DNA of 64,000 nucleotides from an uncultured Methylomonas sp. (GTDB taxonomy: Bacteria; Pseudomonadota; Gammaproteobacteria; Methylococcales; Methylomonadaceae): positions 1 to 64,000 of the forward strand of contig CAKZJE010000017.1 of assembly GCA_936941155.1 (NCBI GenBank), read 5' to 3'. Below are positions 36,788-46,330 of this stretch, in pieces. The notes beneath the pieces were generated by a model, which had not been told where the DNA came from, did not search any database, and was given only the letters and a program-made list of their open reading frames with translations. The position numbers and the translations under genes were made by a program. How positions within the stretch are numbered: the stretch's first letter is position 1; each line of letters begins with the position of its first letter.

Positions 36788-36970
36788 TTATTCTGTGAAT
36801 TTGTTGCCAGGATGGGTCGCTTTTTTAAGAAGCTCTTCTTTGCTTAATTCAGGACTCAATTTGTGATGTTTTACTTCATCTTGTTTCAGCATCATAGCTA
36901 ATATAGCAGTTAAAACAACAACGCCACCAACATACAATAAGAAATTGTCTTTTTCTTTTTCTTCAGCCAT
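36788..36970 (-). CDS. Small single-span membrane protein
   Basis: 60 aa: hydrophilic start MAEEKEKDNF, one membrane helix (LLYVGGVVVLTAILAMML), then a Lys/His-rich cytoplasmic or periplasmic tail with KLSPELSKEELLKKATHPGN. Strong terminator directly downstream and GAGG at a suitable distance upstream support an expressed gene. Function unknown; it is not recognised as part of a known complex. Confidence 0.75.
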   Translation of the reverse strand: MAEEKEKDNFLLYVGGVVVLTAILAMMLKQDEVKHHKLSPELSKEELLKKATHPGNKFTE

Positions 36971-37011
36971 TTTTTGATCCTCTAGGATTAATTATTATAA
37001 TTAAGGATAAC

Positions 37012-37035
37012 TCTCCTTTTATTATTAAAAGGAGA
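37012..37035. other. Perfect inverted repeat upstream of the 60-aa gene
   Basis: TCTCCTTTTA, TTAT, TAAAAGGAGA: 10-bp arms. It lies about 40 bp before the start codon of the minus-strand gene at 36970 and could be an operator or leader hairpin. The rest of this 320-bp gap up to yegQ holds nothing recognisable. Confidence 0.45.
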
Positions 37036-37290
37036 AAGCACTGTAGCTATGGAGACCTAAGCTAAAATGCTCCTTGTCGATGAAACTTTTCTTAACGACG
37101 GGTATATTTTTATCACGCGCTTTAGTCTGGTGTCAAAACAATCTATAAAATTTATAACTGTAATAGAAAAGCCTTATCCCTTGAAAAGCAGGCTAGGTGC
37201 TATTGCAGCAAGGTTCAGCTTAGGTTCAGGTTGCATTTAGATTGCTTAAAAATAGTTAAACAATCATGCAAAGACTGCGGCATAAAAAGC

Positions 37291-38637
37291 CTAAAAATAA
37301 CGTGCTAACAACCCTTTTTCGCAAGCGGCTTTTGGCAATGGAATTTTAACTTCATAGCCTCCGCCTGATGCTTCGTGCATTTCTTGTCCATACATCCCTT
37401 CCATCCGTTCCACAATAATATCTTGATTGCCGCCGGGTAAAATCAATTCCAGCTTATCGCCGACCGAAAATTTATTTTTCACGTCAATTGAGGCTAAACC
37501 CGATTCATCATCGTAATCGACGATTTCACCACAAAACTGCTGTTGATGACTTTTGGAATAGCCAGTAATGTAATTTTGATATTCATGGGTGTGATGACGT
37601 TGATAAAAACCATCGGTATAGCCGCGATTTGCCAAATTTTCTAACACACCAATCAATTCTGGTTGAAACTCACGCCCCGCCAACGCATCATCTATCGCTT
37701 GCCGATAAGTTTGCGCAGTTCTGGCAACGTAATAATGCGATTTTGTCCGCCCTTCGATTTTCAAACTATCAACACCAATTTCCACTAAACGTTGAATATG
37801 CTCAATCGCACGCAAATCTTTGGAATTCATAATATAAGTGCCATTTTCATCTTCCATAATTGGCAACAACTCACCCTTGCGTCCTTCTTCTTCCAAGAAA
37901 TACACTTGATCGGCTAAAGGATGACGTTCCGCGCCGCCGCAACTCGCCGTGCTAATATCGTTCATCGACAACGGAGCTTGCCCTTCTGCCAAAACATAAT
38001 CACCTTCTGCATTTTCCTGTGCCGGTTTGGTGTCATATTTCCAACGGCAAGAGTTTGTGCAAGTGCCTTGATTCGGGTCGCGGTGATTAAAATAACCTGA
38101 TAACAAGCAGCGTCCAGAATAAGCAATACACAACGCGCCATGCACAAACACTTCCAATTCCATGTCTGGGCATTCTTGGCGAATTTGCGCAATTTCATCT
38201 AAAGACAGCTCTCTGGACAAAATAATTCGTTCCACACCCATTTTTTGCCAAAACTTTACCGTCGCATAATTCACAGTATTCGCTTGCACGGATAAATGAA
38301 TCGGCATATCAGGCCATGTTTCGCGCGTCATCATAATCAAACCGGGATCTGCCATAATCAGCGCGTCTGGCTGCATTTCCACCACCGGCTTCATATCAGC
38401 CAGAAACGTTTTAATTTTCGCATTGTGCGGAATCACATTCGCAGCGATAAAAAACTTTTTGCCCAATTGATGCGCTTCTTTAATACCAATACTTAAGTTT
38501 TCGGCTAAAAAATCATTGTTGCGCACTCGCAAACTATAACGCGGTTGTCCCGCATAAACCGCATCCGCGCCATAAGCCAAGGCGTAGCGCATATTTTTTA
38601 AAGTGCCAGCGGGAGAGAGAAGTTCTACTTTTTTCAT
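37291..38637 (-). CDS. trhP: tRNA 5-hydroxyuridine modification protein YegQ/TrhP (peptidase U32 family)
   Basis: 448 aa. Start KKVELLSPAGTLKNMRYAL, then GADAVYAGQPRYSLRVRNNDF, ADPGLIMMTRE, HLSVQANTVNYATVKFW and the signature VHGALCIAYSGRCLLSGYF with the cysteines of CTNSCRW. TrhP makes 5-hydroxyuridine at tRNA position 34 with prephenate as cofactor source. The family is annotated as a peptidase, but in E. coli its role is tRNA hydroxylation. Usual length; no partner gene adjacent. Confidence 0.92.
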   Translation of the reverse strand: MKKVELLSPAGTLKNMRYALAYGADAVYAGQPRYSLRVRNNDFLAENLSIGIKEAHQLGKKFFIAANVIPHNAKIKTFLADMKPVVEMQPDALIMADPGLIMMTRETWPDMPIHLSVQANTVNYATVKFWQKMGVERIILSRELSLDEIAQIRQECPDMELEVFVHGALCIAYSGRCLLSGYFNHRDPNQGTCTNSCRWKYDTKPAQENAEGDYVLAEGQAPLSMNDISTASCGGAERHPLADQVYFLEEEGRKGELLPIMEDENGTYIMNSKDLRAIEHIQRLVEIGVDSLKIEGRTKSHYYVARTAQTYRQAIDDALAGREFQPELIGVLENLANRGYTDGFYQRHHTHEYQNYITGYSKSHQQQFCGEIVDYDDESGLASIDVKNKFSVGDKLELILPGGNQDIIVERMEGMYGQEMHEASGGGYEVKIPLPKAACEKGLLARYF

Positions 38638-38834
38638 TGTGATATTTTGTGAGGTTAAACAGAAGATGGGAGCATTTTAACGTAAATTCAGATAATTTTA
38701 TGATAATAACCAACTATTTTACTGCGAATATCAACAACATCTTTTTACCTTTTGCCTTGTTTTTAAATTAGAATTTGATTTTAGTTTGTTTTGAACGATC
38801 AAAATTAACGAATTAATCACATTTCTAAGGCACT

Positions 38835-39863
38835 ATGAACGAACAGCGGCTGATTTTTACAGATTCTCAAAAAAAACTCCTTAGCCTATTAGCGGATGGC
38901 AAATTCCATTCCGGCACAGTATTGGCAAACACTTTAAACATCAGTCGTTCAGCAATTTGGAAACAAATAGAAAGTTTATCCAGCGAATATGGCGTGGAAA
39001 TTATTGCTGTAAGCGGCAAAGGTTATAAGCTGAATCGTCCGTTGGAATTATTATCAGAAACGCAAATTAAATCAGGATTATCCCAACAATCCGCTGAATT
39101 ATTGTCAAATTTAGAAATTTATCAGCAAATTGATTCTACCAATCGCTATTTAGTTGAACGCGCTCAGACGGCAACCGCTTCCGGTTTAGTCTGTTTTGCA
39201 GAATCGCAAACCGCAGGCAAAGGCAGACGCGGACGACAATGGGTGTCGCCATTTGGCAGCAATATTTATCTGTCTATTTTATGGCGTTTTCAAAATGATC
39301 CTGCCAGCATTTCTGGATTGAGCTTAGCTGTCGGTGTTGCGGTGATTCGTGCTCTACGCGAATTACGTTTAATCGACATCGGCTTAAAATGGCCAAATGA
39401 TATTTATTGGCAGCAAAAAAAATTAGGCGGCATTTTGATTGAAGTCTCAGGCGAGGCGGGCGGCAGTTGCAGTGCGGTGATTGGTTTAGGGTTAAATTTG
39501 TATTTGCCTGAAAAAGAAACCGCTAGCATCACTCAGCCTTGGGTTGACCTTGAGCAAATTAGGACTGCCAGTCCTTTAAAGGACTGGCAGTCCTGCTCCC
39601 GCAATCACATTTCCAGCTTATTACTCAATCATTTATTACCAGTAATTGCGCATTTTGAAACCGACACTTTGCAACAGTATTTATCAGAATGGCGCAGTTA
39701 CGATGTGATGCTAGAGAAAGAAGTCAGTATTTATATCGGCAATCAGGTTATCGACGGCATTGTGAAAGGCATTAATGATGACGGCATGTTGTTGTTGCAA
39801 AACAATGCTGGAGAATTAAAAACCTATGCCTCTGGTGAAGTGAGTTTTCGAGCATCGCTATGA
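38835..39863 (+). CDS. birA: Biotin-[acetyl-CoA-carboxylase] ligase / biotin repressor BirA
   Basis: 342 aa. An N-terminal winged helix (LLSLLADGKFHSGTVLANTL, SRSAIWKQIESL) binds DNA; the central ligase has GKGRRGRQWVSPFGSNIYLS and KWPNDIYWQQKKLGGILIE; the C-terminal SH3-like domain ends GELKTYASGEVSFR. It biotinylates the carboxylase carrier and senses biotin. Residues 243-254 (RTASPLKDWQSC) come from an in-frame 34-bp palindrome, which partly explains why it exceeds the 321-aa E. coli protein. It overlaps coaX by 4 bp. Confidence 0.95.
   Translation: MNEQRLIFTDSQKKLLSLLADGKFHSGTVLANTLNISRSAIWKQIESLSSEYGVEIIAVSGKGYKLNRPLELLSETQIKSGLSQQSAELLSNLEIYQQIDSTNRYLVERAQTATASGLVCFAESQTAGKGRRGRQWVSPFGSNIYLSILWRFQNDPASISGLSLAVGVAVIRALRELRLIDIGLKWPNDIYWQQKKLGGILIEVSGEAGGSCSAVIGLGLNLYLPEKETASITQPWVDLEQIRTASPLKDWQSCSRNHISSLLLNHLLPVIAHFETDTLQQYLSEWRSYDVMLEKEVSIYIGNQVIDGIVKGINDDGMLLLQNNAGELKTYASGEVSFRASL
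39561..39594. repeat. Family B 34-bp perfect palindrome inside birA
   Basis: AGGACTGCCAGTCCTTT and its exact complement with no spacer. In-frame, it adds residues RTASPLKDWQS between the central domain and the following helix NHISSLLLNHLL. Confidence 0.92.
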
Positions 39864-40651
39864 ATATATTGATTGATATTGGTAATAGTCGGGTGAAATG
39901 GGCGTGTGAAGCTAATGGAAATCTCACGCTGCACACAGCGTTATTACATATTGCTAGCCCAGACCTTCCAGGTTTTAAAAACCTGGAAGGTCTCACCGAA
40001 ACACCGTTTGTGAATTGGCAAACACAGCTTTTTCATACATGGCAAACGTTAGAAACACCAAAGAAACTGATTATTTCCTCTGTTGCTCAGCAAACTGTTT
40101 TGGAAACAATTGTTAATTTAGCAATACAACTTTGGGAAAACGTAAAAATCGCAACTCCTAACAGCCAGGATACGCTATTTGGTGTAAAAAATAGTTATTT
40201 ACAGCCTGAAAAACTCGGTGTTGATCGTTGGTTATGTTTGCTGGCAGCGCATTATTTTTATCCAAACACGGCGGCATGGATTATTGATTGCGGCACGGCA
40301 ATCACCGTAGATTTTCTTAATGCCGATGGCGAACATCAAGGCGGGTTAATTTCTCCCGGTTTAACCTTGATGAAAAAATCGTTGTTGCAAAATACGGCGG
40401 CACTGAATTTTAGTGCGCAAACGTTTGAGTTAGGCTTGGCAAATTTCACGGAAGCGGCAATTTTCAGCGGAACAGTGTATGCGGCAGTTGGATTAATCGA
40501 GAAGGCGTTGAAAACTCAAACAACAGAGGTTGTGATATTATTAACCGGTGGTGATGCTGAGTTAGTGAGTCAACAGCTACAGCAACCTTTGATAATAGAG
40601 CCGGATTTAGTTTTAAAAGGATTGTCCATTTTTAGCCATTTAGACTTATGA
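39860..40651 (+). CDS. coaX: Type III pantothenate kinase
   Basis: 263 aa, first enzyme of CoA synthesis from pantothenate; ASKHA fold. DIGNSRVKWACE near residue 6, LGVDRWLCLLAAHY near 119, DCGTAITVDFLNADGEHQGG near 140 and the late LLTGGDAELV are the family motifs. Residues 35-45 (DLPGFKNLEGL) are encoded by an in-frame family A palindrome. Gene order birA-coaX-SPOR with 4-bp overlaps at both ends is typical of gammaproteobacteria. Confidence 0.93.
   Translation: MNILIDIGNSRVKWACEANGNLTLHTALLHIASPDLPGFKNLEGLTETPFVNWQTQLFHTWQTLETPKKLIISSVAQQTVLETIVNLAIQLWENVKIATPNSQDTLFGVKNSYLQPEKLGVDRWLCLLAAHYFYPNTAAWIIDCGTAITVDFLNADGEHQGGLISPGLTLMKKSLLQNTAALNFSAQTFELGLANFTEAAIFSGTVYAAVGLIEKALKTQTTEVVILLTGGDAELVSQQLQQPLIIEPDLVLKGLSIFSHLDL
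39961..39993. repeat. Family A 33-bp palindrome inside coaX
   Basis: AGACCTTCCAGGTTTT, A, AAAACCTGGAAGGTCT. Matches the trxB-downstream copy except for the centre base. Read in the same frame as the copy in the restriction enzyme gene, giving LPGFKNLEGLT in both. Confidence 0.93.
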
Positions 40652-41493
40652 AAATTCTGTTTTTTCTTGCCCTGCTTGCTAACGTCATCTTTTTCCTTTG
40701 GCTTTATCAAATAGGCACGTTCAACCATTCCAATATTGAGCAAAAAATTGATGCCAGCAAACCTAAGCAAATTTTGCTGTTATCTGAGCTAAAACAACAG
40801 CCAACAACTGTCGCGCCTATCGTGCAAAAACAACCCGCTGTCGCTAGTTTAATTGCCCCCGCTAGCGTGATAGCGCGTCCAGCAGGCAATAATCCGCAGC
40901 AGTTAGTCACTTCAACCGTTGTTAATCCCGCTACAGCTTCTGCAAATCAGCCAGCACCCGCCTCTGCTCCCACAGCAAATGTTGCAAAACCTGAGGTGAT
41001 TACAGCACCAACGCCAGCAGTTGCCATTGCGCCTAAACCGTCTTATTGCTATCAAATTGGGATGTTTAACGACAAAGCTTCCGCCAAACGTTCCGCGCAA
41101 CAGGTGATTGGCAAAAGTGCTGTGCAAATTAAAGAAATTCCCCCCGCTATTGCAGATTATTTGGTGTATTTTCCCGCTGCTGCAAATTCACCTGATGGCA
41201 AAAATAATGCAGAAGTATTGAGAGAACAGGGCATCAACGATTTTTTTATGATTAACAAAGGTGAGTTTAAAGGCTCGCTTTCATTGGGCGTGTTTAAAAA
41301 TGAAAGACGCGCAATCAAGTCGCAACAGCTATTTATTGAAAAAGGTGTGCAGGCGCAAGTGGCAAAACGCTACAAAACCGAGGCGAGTTTTTTTTACACG
41401 GCTGAAACTGATAAAACCAGAGTTGAAATAGTGGCAAGTTTGCCAAAATATAAATTCAAGCCGAATGTAAAACGGGCAGCGCACTGTGATTAA
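40648..41493 (+). CDS. SPOR-domain-like membrane protein
   Basis: 281 aa. One N-terminal membrane anchor (MKILFFLALLANVIFFLWLY), a long Ala/Pro/Val linker (about 60-125), then two half-repeats of a SPOR-like fold: YCYQIGMFNDKASAKRSAQQ and SLSLGVFKNERRAIKSQQLF. SPOR domains bind denuded peptidoglycan at the division septum. It follows birA-coaX with a 4-bp overlap, a common arrangement, so it is probably expressed with them. The exact cell role is not known. Confidence 0.8.
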   Translation: MKILFFLALLANVIFFLWLYQIGTFNHSNIEQKIDASKPKQILLLSELKQQPTTVAPIVQKQPAVASLIAPASVIARPAGNNPQQLVTSTVVNPATASANQPAPASAPTANVAKPEVITAPTPAVAIAPKPSYCYQIGMFNDKASAKRSAQQVIGKSAVQIKEIPPAIADYLVYFPAAANSPDGKNNAEVLREQGINDFFMINKGEFKGSLSLGVFKNERRAIKSQQLFIEKGVQAQVAKRYKTEASFFYTAETDKTRVEIVASLPKYKFKPNVKRAAHCD

Positions 41494-41668
41494 CTTTAAT
41501 TTTGATAAACTTATTAATCAAGTTGATGCAGAAAGGAAGTATTAACAACAATTTTTATTTCGTTTTACTATGTTTTAGTTTTATGAAAAAAATAATGCAG
41601 TAAATAAAAAACTGGAGTTTTATCGTTACACTCTTAAATCCATAACAAACACAAATGTAGGAGATTGT

Positions 41669-43219
41669 ATGAAGATCGGTATTCCCAAAGAAATTCACGA
41701 AGGTGAAAAAAGGGTCGCCACCACACCTGAGGCGGCAGAAAAAATCATCAAATTGGGGTTTGATGTTTATGTAGAAACGGGCGCGGGGCAAGGAGCGGAT
41801 ATTTCTGACGAAGCTTATCAAGCGGTTGGGGTGAAAATTGCCCCTAATGCAAAAGCGTTATGGAGCGAATCGGACATTGTGATGAAAGTTCGCGCTCCTG
41901 AAGTTCATCCCGAATTGGCGATGGATGAAACAGAATTACTGCACGAAGGCGCAACCCTGATTAGTTTTATCTGGCCAGCACAAAATGCTGAATTATTAGA
42001 AAAATTAGCCAGCAAAAACGTCAACGTGTTAGCGATGGACAGTGTGCCGCGTATGTCGCGTGCACAAAAACTCGATGCGTTAAGCTCAATGGCGAATATT
42101 GCAGGCTATCGTGCTGTGATTGAAGCCGCGCAACATTTTGGGCGTTTTTTCACTGGACAAATTACTGCGGCTGGAAAAATTCCTCCGGCAAAAGTATTAG
42201 TCATCGGTGCAGGCGTAGCAGGACTTGCCGCGATTGGCGCAGCAAAAAGCATGGGCGCAATTGTCCGCGCTTCTGACACGCGCCCCGAAGTGAAAGAACA
42301 AATCGAAAGTATGGATGCTGAGTTCTTAGTGGTTGATTATCAAGAGGAAGGCACAGGGACGGGTGGCTACGCGAAAGTGATGTCAAAAGGCTATCAAGAT
42401 GCGCAAATGGCAATGTTTGCTCGCCAAGCGATGGAAGTTGACATTATCATCACCACCGCATTGATTCCAGGTAAACCTGCACCGGTGTTAATTACTGAAG
42501 CGATGGTGGAAACCATGCGCGACGGTAGCGTGATTGTGGATTTAGCAGCCGAACAAGGTGGCAACTGTCCGCTGTCCGAAAAAGATAAAGTCGTGGTGAA
42601 ACACGGCGTAACCATTATCGGCTACACCAACTTACCCAGTCGTTTAGCCAATCAATCCAGCCAACTGTACGGCACAAATTTACGTCATTTATTAACAGAA
42701 CTGTGTCCTGAGAAAAACGGCGTGATTAACATCAATATGGAAGATGAAGTGTTGCGTGGTGCAACCGTGATTAAAGAAGGCAAAATCACTTGGCCACCAC
42801 CACCGCCTACGCTGTCTGTCGGACATAAACCGCTTACCGAAGCTCCAGCAGTCGTGGCAAAAGAAGTCAAACCACCGTCTTTATTGCAACAATTTTTGCC
42901 AATGATAATCGGCGCAGTGATTCTACTTAGCTTAGGCGCAGTCGCTCCGGTTGCGTTTATGGAACATTTCACCGTATTCGTATTGGCGTGTTTTGTCGGT
43001 TATCAAGTGATTTGGAATGTCAGTCCATCGTTGCACACCCCGTTAATGAGCGTCACCAACGCCATCAGCGGTATTATTGTGGTCGGTGCGCTGGTGCAAA
43101 TTTCTGCGGTCAACCCGCTGGTGATGGGTCTGGCAGCGGTTTCGATTCTGATTGCCTCAATTAACATCGGCGGCGGCTTTTTAGTCACGCGCCGCATGTT
43201 AGAAATGTTTAGAAAATAG
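41669..43219 (+). CDS. pntA: NAD(P) transhydrogenase subunit alpha
   Basis: 516 aa, the undivided form with NAD-binding dI (about 1-380) and three or four membrane helices of dII (from about 410). Seen: [20 protein letters not shown], the nucleotide loop [20 protein letters not shown], the mobile loop [12 protein letters not shown] and [14 protein letters not shown]-type sequence. With PntB it couples proton entry to NADPH formation. Start supported by GTAGGAG seven bases upstream of the ATG. Confidence 0.96.
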   Translation: MKIGIPKEIHEGEKRVATTPEAAEKIIKLGFDVYVETGAGQGADISDEAYQAVGVKIAPNAKALWSESDIVMKVRAPEVHPELAMDETELLHEGATLISFIWPAQNAELLEKLASKNVNVLAMDSVPRMSRAQKLDALSSMANIAGYRAVIEAAQHFGRFFTGQITAAGKIPPAKVLVIGAGVAGLAAIGAAKSMGAIVRASDTRPEVKEQIESMDAEFLVVDYQEEGTGTGGYAKVMSKGYQDAQMAMFARQAMEVDIIITTALIPGKPAPVLITEAMVETMRDGSVIVDLAAEQGGNCPLSEKDKVVVKHGVTIIGYTNLPSRLANQSSQLYGTNLRHLLTELCPEKNGVININMEDEVLRGATVIKEGKITWPPPPPTLSVGHKPLTEAPAVVAKEVKPPSLLQQFLPMIIGAVILLSLGAVAPVAFMEHFTVFVLACFVGYQVIWNVSPSLHTPLMSVTNAISGIIVVGALVQISAVNPLVMGLAAVSILIASINIGGGFLVTRRMLEMFRK

Positions 43220-43230
43220 GAGCGTTAAAG

Positions 43231-44622
43231 ATGATGTCACAAGGTTTAGTTACGATGTCTTACATCGGTGCTTCTATTTTATTTATTTTGAGTTTGGGCG
43301 GCTTGAGCAATCAAGAAACCGCACGGCGTGGCAATTATTACGGCATGGCAGGAATGGTGATTGCGATTCTTGCCACTGTGCTGAGTGCGGCAGTGACCGA
43401 AAATTATGCCGTTTTGGTGGTGGCTTTATTGGTCGGCGGTTCTATTGGCGGTTATGCAGCAAAACGTGTGGAAATGACACAAATGCCAGAGCTGGTCGCG
43501 CTCATGCACAGCTTGGTCGGGATGGCAGCCGTGTTAGTCGGATACGCAAACTTTTTAGGCGAATCTGATTTAACAGGCGTAGAAAAAACCATTCATGAAG
43601 TTGAAATTTATTTAGGCATTCTCATCGGAGCGGTGACTTTTTCCGGCTCAGTGATTGCGTTTGGCAAACTGTGCGAAAAAATCAGCGGCAAACCGATGTT
43701 ATTGCCTGCTCGCCACTATTTAAACTTGATGTTATTGCTGGGTTCGATTGGCTTGAGCTTTATGTTCCTCAATGGCGAAACCCAAGACGAGAGTTTAATC
43801 GCTTTAGGTGCGATGACCGTTTTAGCGTTGCTGTTCGGTATTCACATGGTGATGGCAATCGGCGGTGCGGATATGCCCGTGGTGGTTTCTATGCTTAACA
43901 GCTATTCAGGCTGGGCGGCGGCAGCGACTGGTTTTATGTTAAACAACGATTTGTTGATTGTCACAGGCGCGTTAGTGGGTAGCAGCGGCGCGATTCTGAG
44001 TTATATCATGTGTCGTGCGATGAATCGGCATTTCCTCAGCGTAATTGCGGGTGGTTTTGGTTCAGCTGGTGGACAAGCGGCAGAAGTCACAGGTGAAGTG
44101 CAACCGATTGATGTAGCAGAAACGGTGCAATTATTGCGCGAAGCTAAAAACATCATGATTATTCCAGGCTATGGGATGGCGGTCGCACAAGCGCAGCACA
44201 CCGTGAACGAAATCACCAAGCAATTGAAAGCGAAAGGTAAAACCGTGCGTTTCGGGATTCATCCGGTTGCTGGACGGATGCCAGGACACATGAACGTGTT
44301 GTTAGCGGAAGCGAAAGTGCCTTACGACATCGTGTTTGAAATGGATGAAATTAACGAAGATTTTGCTAATGTTGATGTCACCATCGTGATTGGTGCGAAT
44401 GATATTGTGAATCCATCCGCGTTGAATGACCCCAACAGCCCAATCGCAGGAATGCCTGTGTTAGAGTGTTGGAAAGGCGAAACTACGATTGTGATGAAAC
44501 GCAGTATGGCATCCGGTTATGCAGGTGTCGGTAATCCCTTGTTTGTCTTGGATAATACCCGCATGTTGTTTGGCGATGCGAATGTGAAATTGCAAGAAGT
44601 GTTGAAAGCGTTACAAGAGTAA
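43231..44622 (+). CDS. pntB: NAD(P) transhydrogenase subunit beta
   Basis: 463 aa. Membrane part (about 1-265) with several helices, then the NADP-binding dIII domain marked by [46 protein letters not shown] and [14 protein letters not shown]. It starts 11 bp after pntA. A strong terminator follows. The start could be the Met at 43231 or the adjacent Met codon. Confidence 0.96.
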   Translation: MMSQGLVTMSYIGASILFILSLGGLSNQETARRGNYYGMAGMVIAILATVLSAAVTENYAVLVVALLVGGSIGGYAAKRVEMTQMPELVALMHSLVGMAAVLVGYANFLGESDLTGVEKTIHEVEIYLGILIGAVTFSGSVIAFGKLCEKISGKPMLLPARHYLNLMLLLGSIGLSFMFLNGETQDESLIALGAMTVLALLFGIHMVMAIGGADMPVVVSMLNSYSGWAAAATGFMLNNDLLIVTGALVGSSGAILSYIMCRAMNRHFLSVIAGGFGSAGGQAAEVTGEVQPIDVAETVQLLREAKNIMIIPGYGMAVAQAQHTVNEITKQLKAKGKTVRFGIHPVAGRMPGHMNVLLAEAKVPYDIVFEMDEINEDFANVDVTIVIGANDIVNPSALNDPNSPIAGMPVLECWKGETTIVMKRSMASGYAGVGNPLFVLDNTRMLFGDANVKLQEVLKALQE

Positions 44623-44636
44623 TTTGTTTAAAGAAG

Positions 44637-44672
44637 CCTCGCGGGTTATTAATAATCTGCGAGGTTTTTTTT
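44637..44672 (+). terminator. Terminator of pntAB
   Basis: CCTCGC, a 16-base loop GGGTTATTAATAATCT that itself pairs, GCGAGG, then eight Ts. A near-identical hairpin follows the XRE gene at 46331. Confidence 0.9.
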
Positions 44673-44708
44673 GCCTGTTATAAATAGCAAGATACAAAAA
44701 ATTAGCAA

Positions 44709-44744
44709 CAAAAAACCGCCTTTAGTTTTGCCAGGAGGCGGTTT
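44709..44744 (-). terminator. Terminator of the RelE-like toxin gene
   Basis: Minus strand AAACCGCCT, a short loop, AGGCGGTTT then a run of Ts. It overlaps the stop codon of the toxin gene at 44743. Confidence 0.8.
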
Positions 44745-45015
44745 AAGAAAGCAACCGTTTTAATTTTTTGTAAACATCATCATCGTTACGCTTCCCAATG
44801 ATAATAACTTGCAGCTCGTCTTCTTGAGTCTGATAAATAATTCGGTATTCTCCACAATCAACTCTGCGATAAGGATAACCTTTAAGCTCTTGAGAGTCGT
44901 GCGGTATTGGATTTTTCAACAGTGAAAACTGCGCGTTGACAAGTTGTTTGAATTGTTTTGCAGGTAAATTTTCCAAAAAATCTAAGGCTGAATGGGTTAA
45001 ATTAAGTTTCAGCAT
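44743..45015 (-). CDS. RelE/StbE-type toxin
   Basis: 90 aa with the RelE fold: LNLTHSALDFLENLPAKQFK, DSQELKGYPYRRVDCGEYRI, IYQTQEDELQVIIIGKRNDD. The conserved Arg in YRRVDCGEYRI and the C-terminal GKRNDDDVYKKL fit an active mRNA-cutting toxin. Coupled to the antitoxin gene by a 14-bp overlap. Confidence 0.87.
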   Translation of the reverse strand: MLKLNLTHSALDFLENLPAKQFKQLVNAQFSLLKNPIPHDSQELKGYPYRRVDCGEYRIIYQTQEDELQVIIIGKRNDDDVYKKLKRLLS

Positions 45016-45211
45016 TCATGCGTTCCTGTAAGCGGTTTAAGGTTTTTTCCGTTCCTACAAAACCGCTTTTTAATGCAAGTTCGGCTTGTTCTGCCCAATA
45101 AGCATCATCTAAACGCATTTTTTCAAATTCTGCGAACCACTGCCGTAGTTTTGCAAAAGAATCATTATCTAGCTCTTCGATTTGGTGTTCTAAAATTTCA
45201 AGCGAATTCAT
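45002..45211 (-). CDS. Antitoxin of the RelE-like toxin
   Basis: 69 aa, acidic and helical: LEILEHQIEELDNDSFAKLR, QWFAEFEKMRLDDAYWAEQA and a C-terminal KSGFVGTEKTLNRLQERM. GGAGA eight bases before the ATG supports the start. It overlaps the toxin gene, as in other RelBE-type pairs. Confidence 0.82.
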   Translation of the reverse strand: MNSLEILEHQIEELDNDSFAKLRQWFAEFEKMRLDDAYWAEQAELALKSGFVGTEKTLNRLQERMNAET

Positions 45212-45274
45212 ATCGTTATTTCTCCTGTAAATTAATCAGTTTTTTGCAAGTATACCATCAAGCCATAGGCAATA

Positions 45275-45309
45275 AAAAACCGCCTTTGGTTTTTGCCGCT
45301 GGCGGTTTT
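45275..45309. terminator. Bidirectional terminator between the antitoxin promoter side and the zinc-ribbon gene
   Basis: AAAACCGCC, loop, GGCGGTTTT, with A-tract on the left and T-run on the right, so it can end transcripts on either strand. It follows the zinc-ribbon gene at 45328 by 19 bp. A related half-site, AAAAAACCGCCTTGGGTTTT, lies near 47312. Confidence 0.75.
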
Positions 45310-45327
45310 GTTATGCTGTGGAATACG

Positions 45328-45483
45328 CTACTTAGGTCCATCGAGCTTACTATCGTATATTTTTTCCCATTTATGCTCTTGGGAGGGGTAGTTACTTTTA
45401 CATCCTTTCTCATCTGGTTTCCATTCAGAACTGTATCTTCTTTCTCCACATTTTGTGCATCGCCATTCTTTAACTCTATCCAT
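45328..45483 (-). CDS. Small zinc-ribbon-like protein (51 aa)
   Basis: Read from the ATG at 45483: MDRVKEWRCTKCGERRYSSE, then WKPDEKGCKSNYPSQEHKWE, ending KLDGPK. Cys9 and Cys12 in CTKC and a later Cys and His (GCKSNYPSQEH) form a possible zinc-binding site. GAGG lies eight bases upstream. A different frame over the same DNA is longer but lacks such a motif. Function unknown. Confidence 0.65.
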   Translation of the reverse strand: MDRVKEWRCTKCGERRYSSEWKPDEKGCKSNYPSQEHKWEKIYDSKLDGPK

Positions 45484-45613
45484 AAATTTAACCTCATCAG
45501 AAAATTAAAAACACTAACAATTTAAACCTCTGCAAATTTGTTCTATTGTTGTCGAACTACTAGAGCCGCTACCGAACTCTACAGATTTTTAATGCTAGAC
45601 ATTGTGCTATCTC

Positions 45614-45757
45614 CTAATCTTTTTTCTTTAGTGCATCATTAACTTTCTCTTTGACACTTTTGCTATGAGAGTCTGTATTTTCAGAGCCTCTTTTATAATT
45701 TTGTTCAACACGTCCTTCGTTGGTTTCTTTTCCCTTGCCTTGATTATCAATGAACAT
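45614..45757 (-). CDS. Small hydrophilic protein (47 aa)
   Basis: Read from the ATG at 45757: MFIDNQGKGKETNEGRVEQN, then YKRGSENTDSHSKSVKEKVN, ending DALKKKD. GAGGA lies eight bases upstream of the ATG. Composition is rich in Lys, Glu, Asn and Ser and lacks hydrophobic residues, suggesting a disordered stress-type (CsbD-like) protein; the family is not established. Confidence 0.5.
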   Translation of the reverse strand: MFIDNQGKGKETNEGRVEQNYKRGSENTDSHSKSVKEKVNDALKKKD

Positions 45758-45871
45758 TTTTAGTTTCCTCGTTTTCTGTAGAATGAAATTGTTATGGATT
45801 AATTATGCTAGAATTCAGCTTAAAAATCGCCACACTTAACTACTACATTTTGTCAACAAATTATCTACATT

Positions 45872-46312
45872 ATGCAAACTCAAGAGCTACAAATTAAAAT
45901 TGGCAAAAAAGTCAAAGAGTTACGGACTGTTAATGATTGGACGCAAGAGGAGGCGGCTAAACAACTGCATATGTGTAGAAATACTTACAGCGATATTGAA
46001 TTAGGCAAATCTGACCTTTCACTTTCACGTTTAGTGCAGTTGGCTAATTTTTATAAAGTTGATGTTGATTATTTTGTAGATGACAAAGAGAAAATCGTTT
46101 TTTATTTATCAGGAACTCAAAATTCGCATGATACAAGTCAAATAAAAAATTTGTGCAATGAGTATCACGGCAATTTAGCAGAAGAAAAACTGCAATTGCA
46201 GCTTGAAATGAAAGACAAAGAACTTGCTATGCAACAGCGTGAAAATGAAAATTTAAGAGAAATCATTGCATTATTAAAAGAAAAATCGCAAAAAACTACC
46301 GCTACGATATGA
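45872..46312 (+). CDS. XRE-family helix-turn-helix regulator with C-terminal coiled coil
   Basis: 146 aa. Residues about 9-68 are a Cro/CI-type HTH (IGKKVKELRTVNDWTQEEAA, then MCRNTYSDIELGKSDLSLS). The C-terminal third (about 100-140) is a coiled coil, KLQLQLEMKDKELAMQQREN. Such regulators often control nearby mobile or toxin genes. It is divergent from the small proteins at 45.3-45.8 kb and has its own terminator. Confidence 0.87.
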   Translation: MQTQELQIKIGKKVKELRTVNDWTQEEAAKQLHMCRNTYSDIELGKSDLSLSRLVQLANFYKVDVDYFVDDKEKIVFYLSGTQNSHDTSQIKNLCNEYHGNLAEEKLQLQLEMKDKELAMQQRENENLREIIALLKEKSQKTTATI

Positions 46313-46330
46313 TTAACTTGCTTGAATAAA

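Noticed and set aside
45258-45497. 79-codon minus-strand frame over the zinc-ribbon gene
   Set aside because: It lacks any motif, while the other frame has CTKC, a ribosome site and ends at a terminator.
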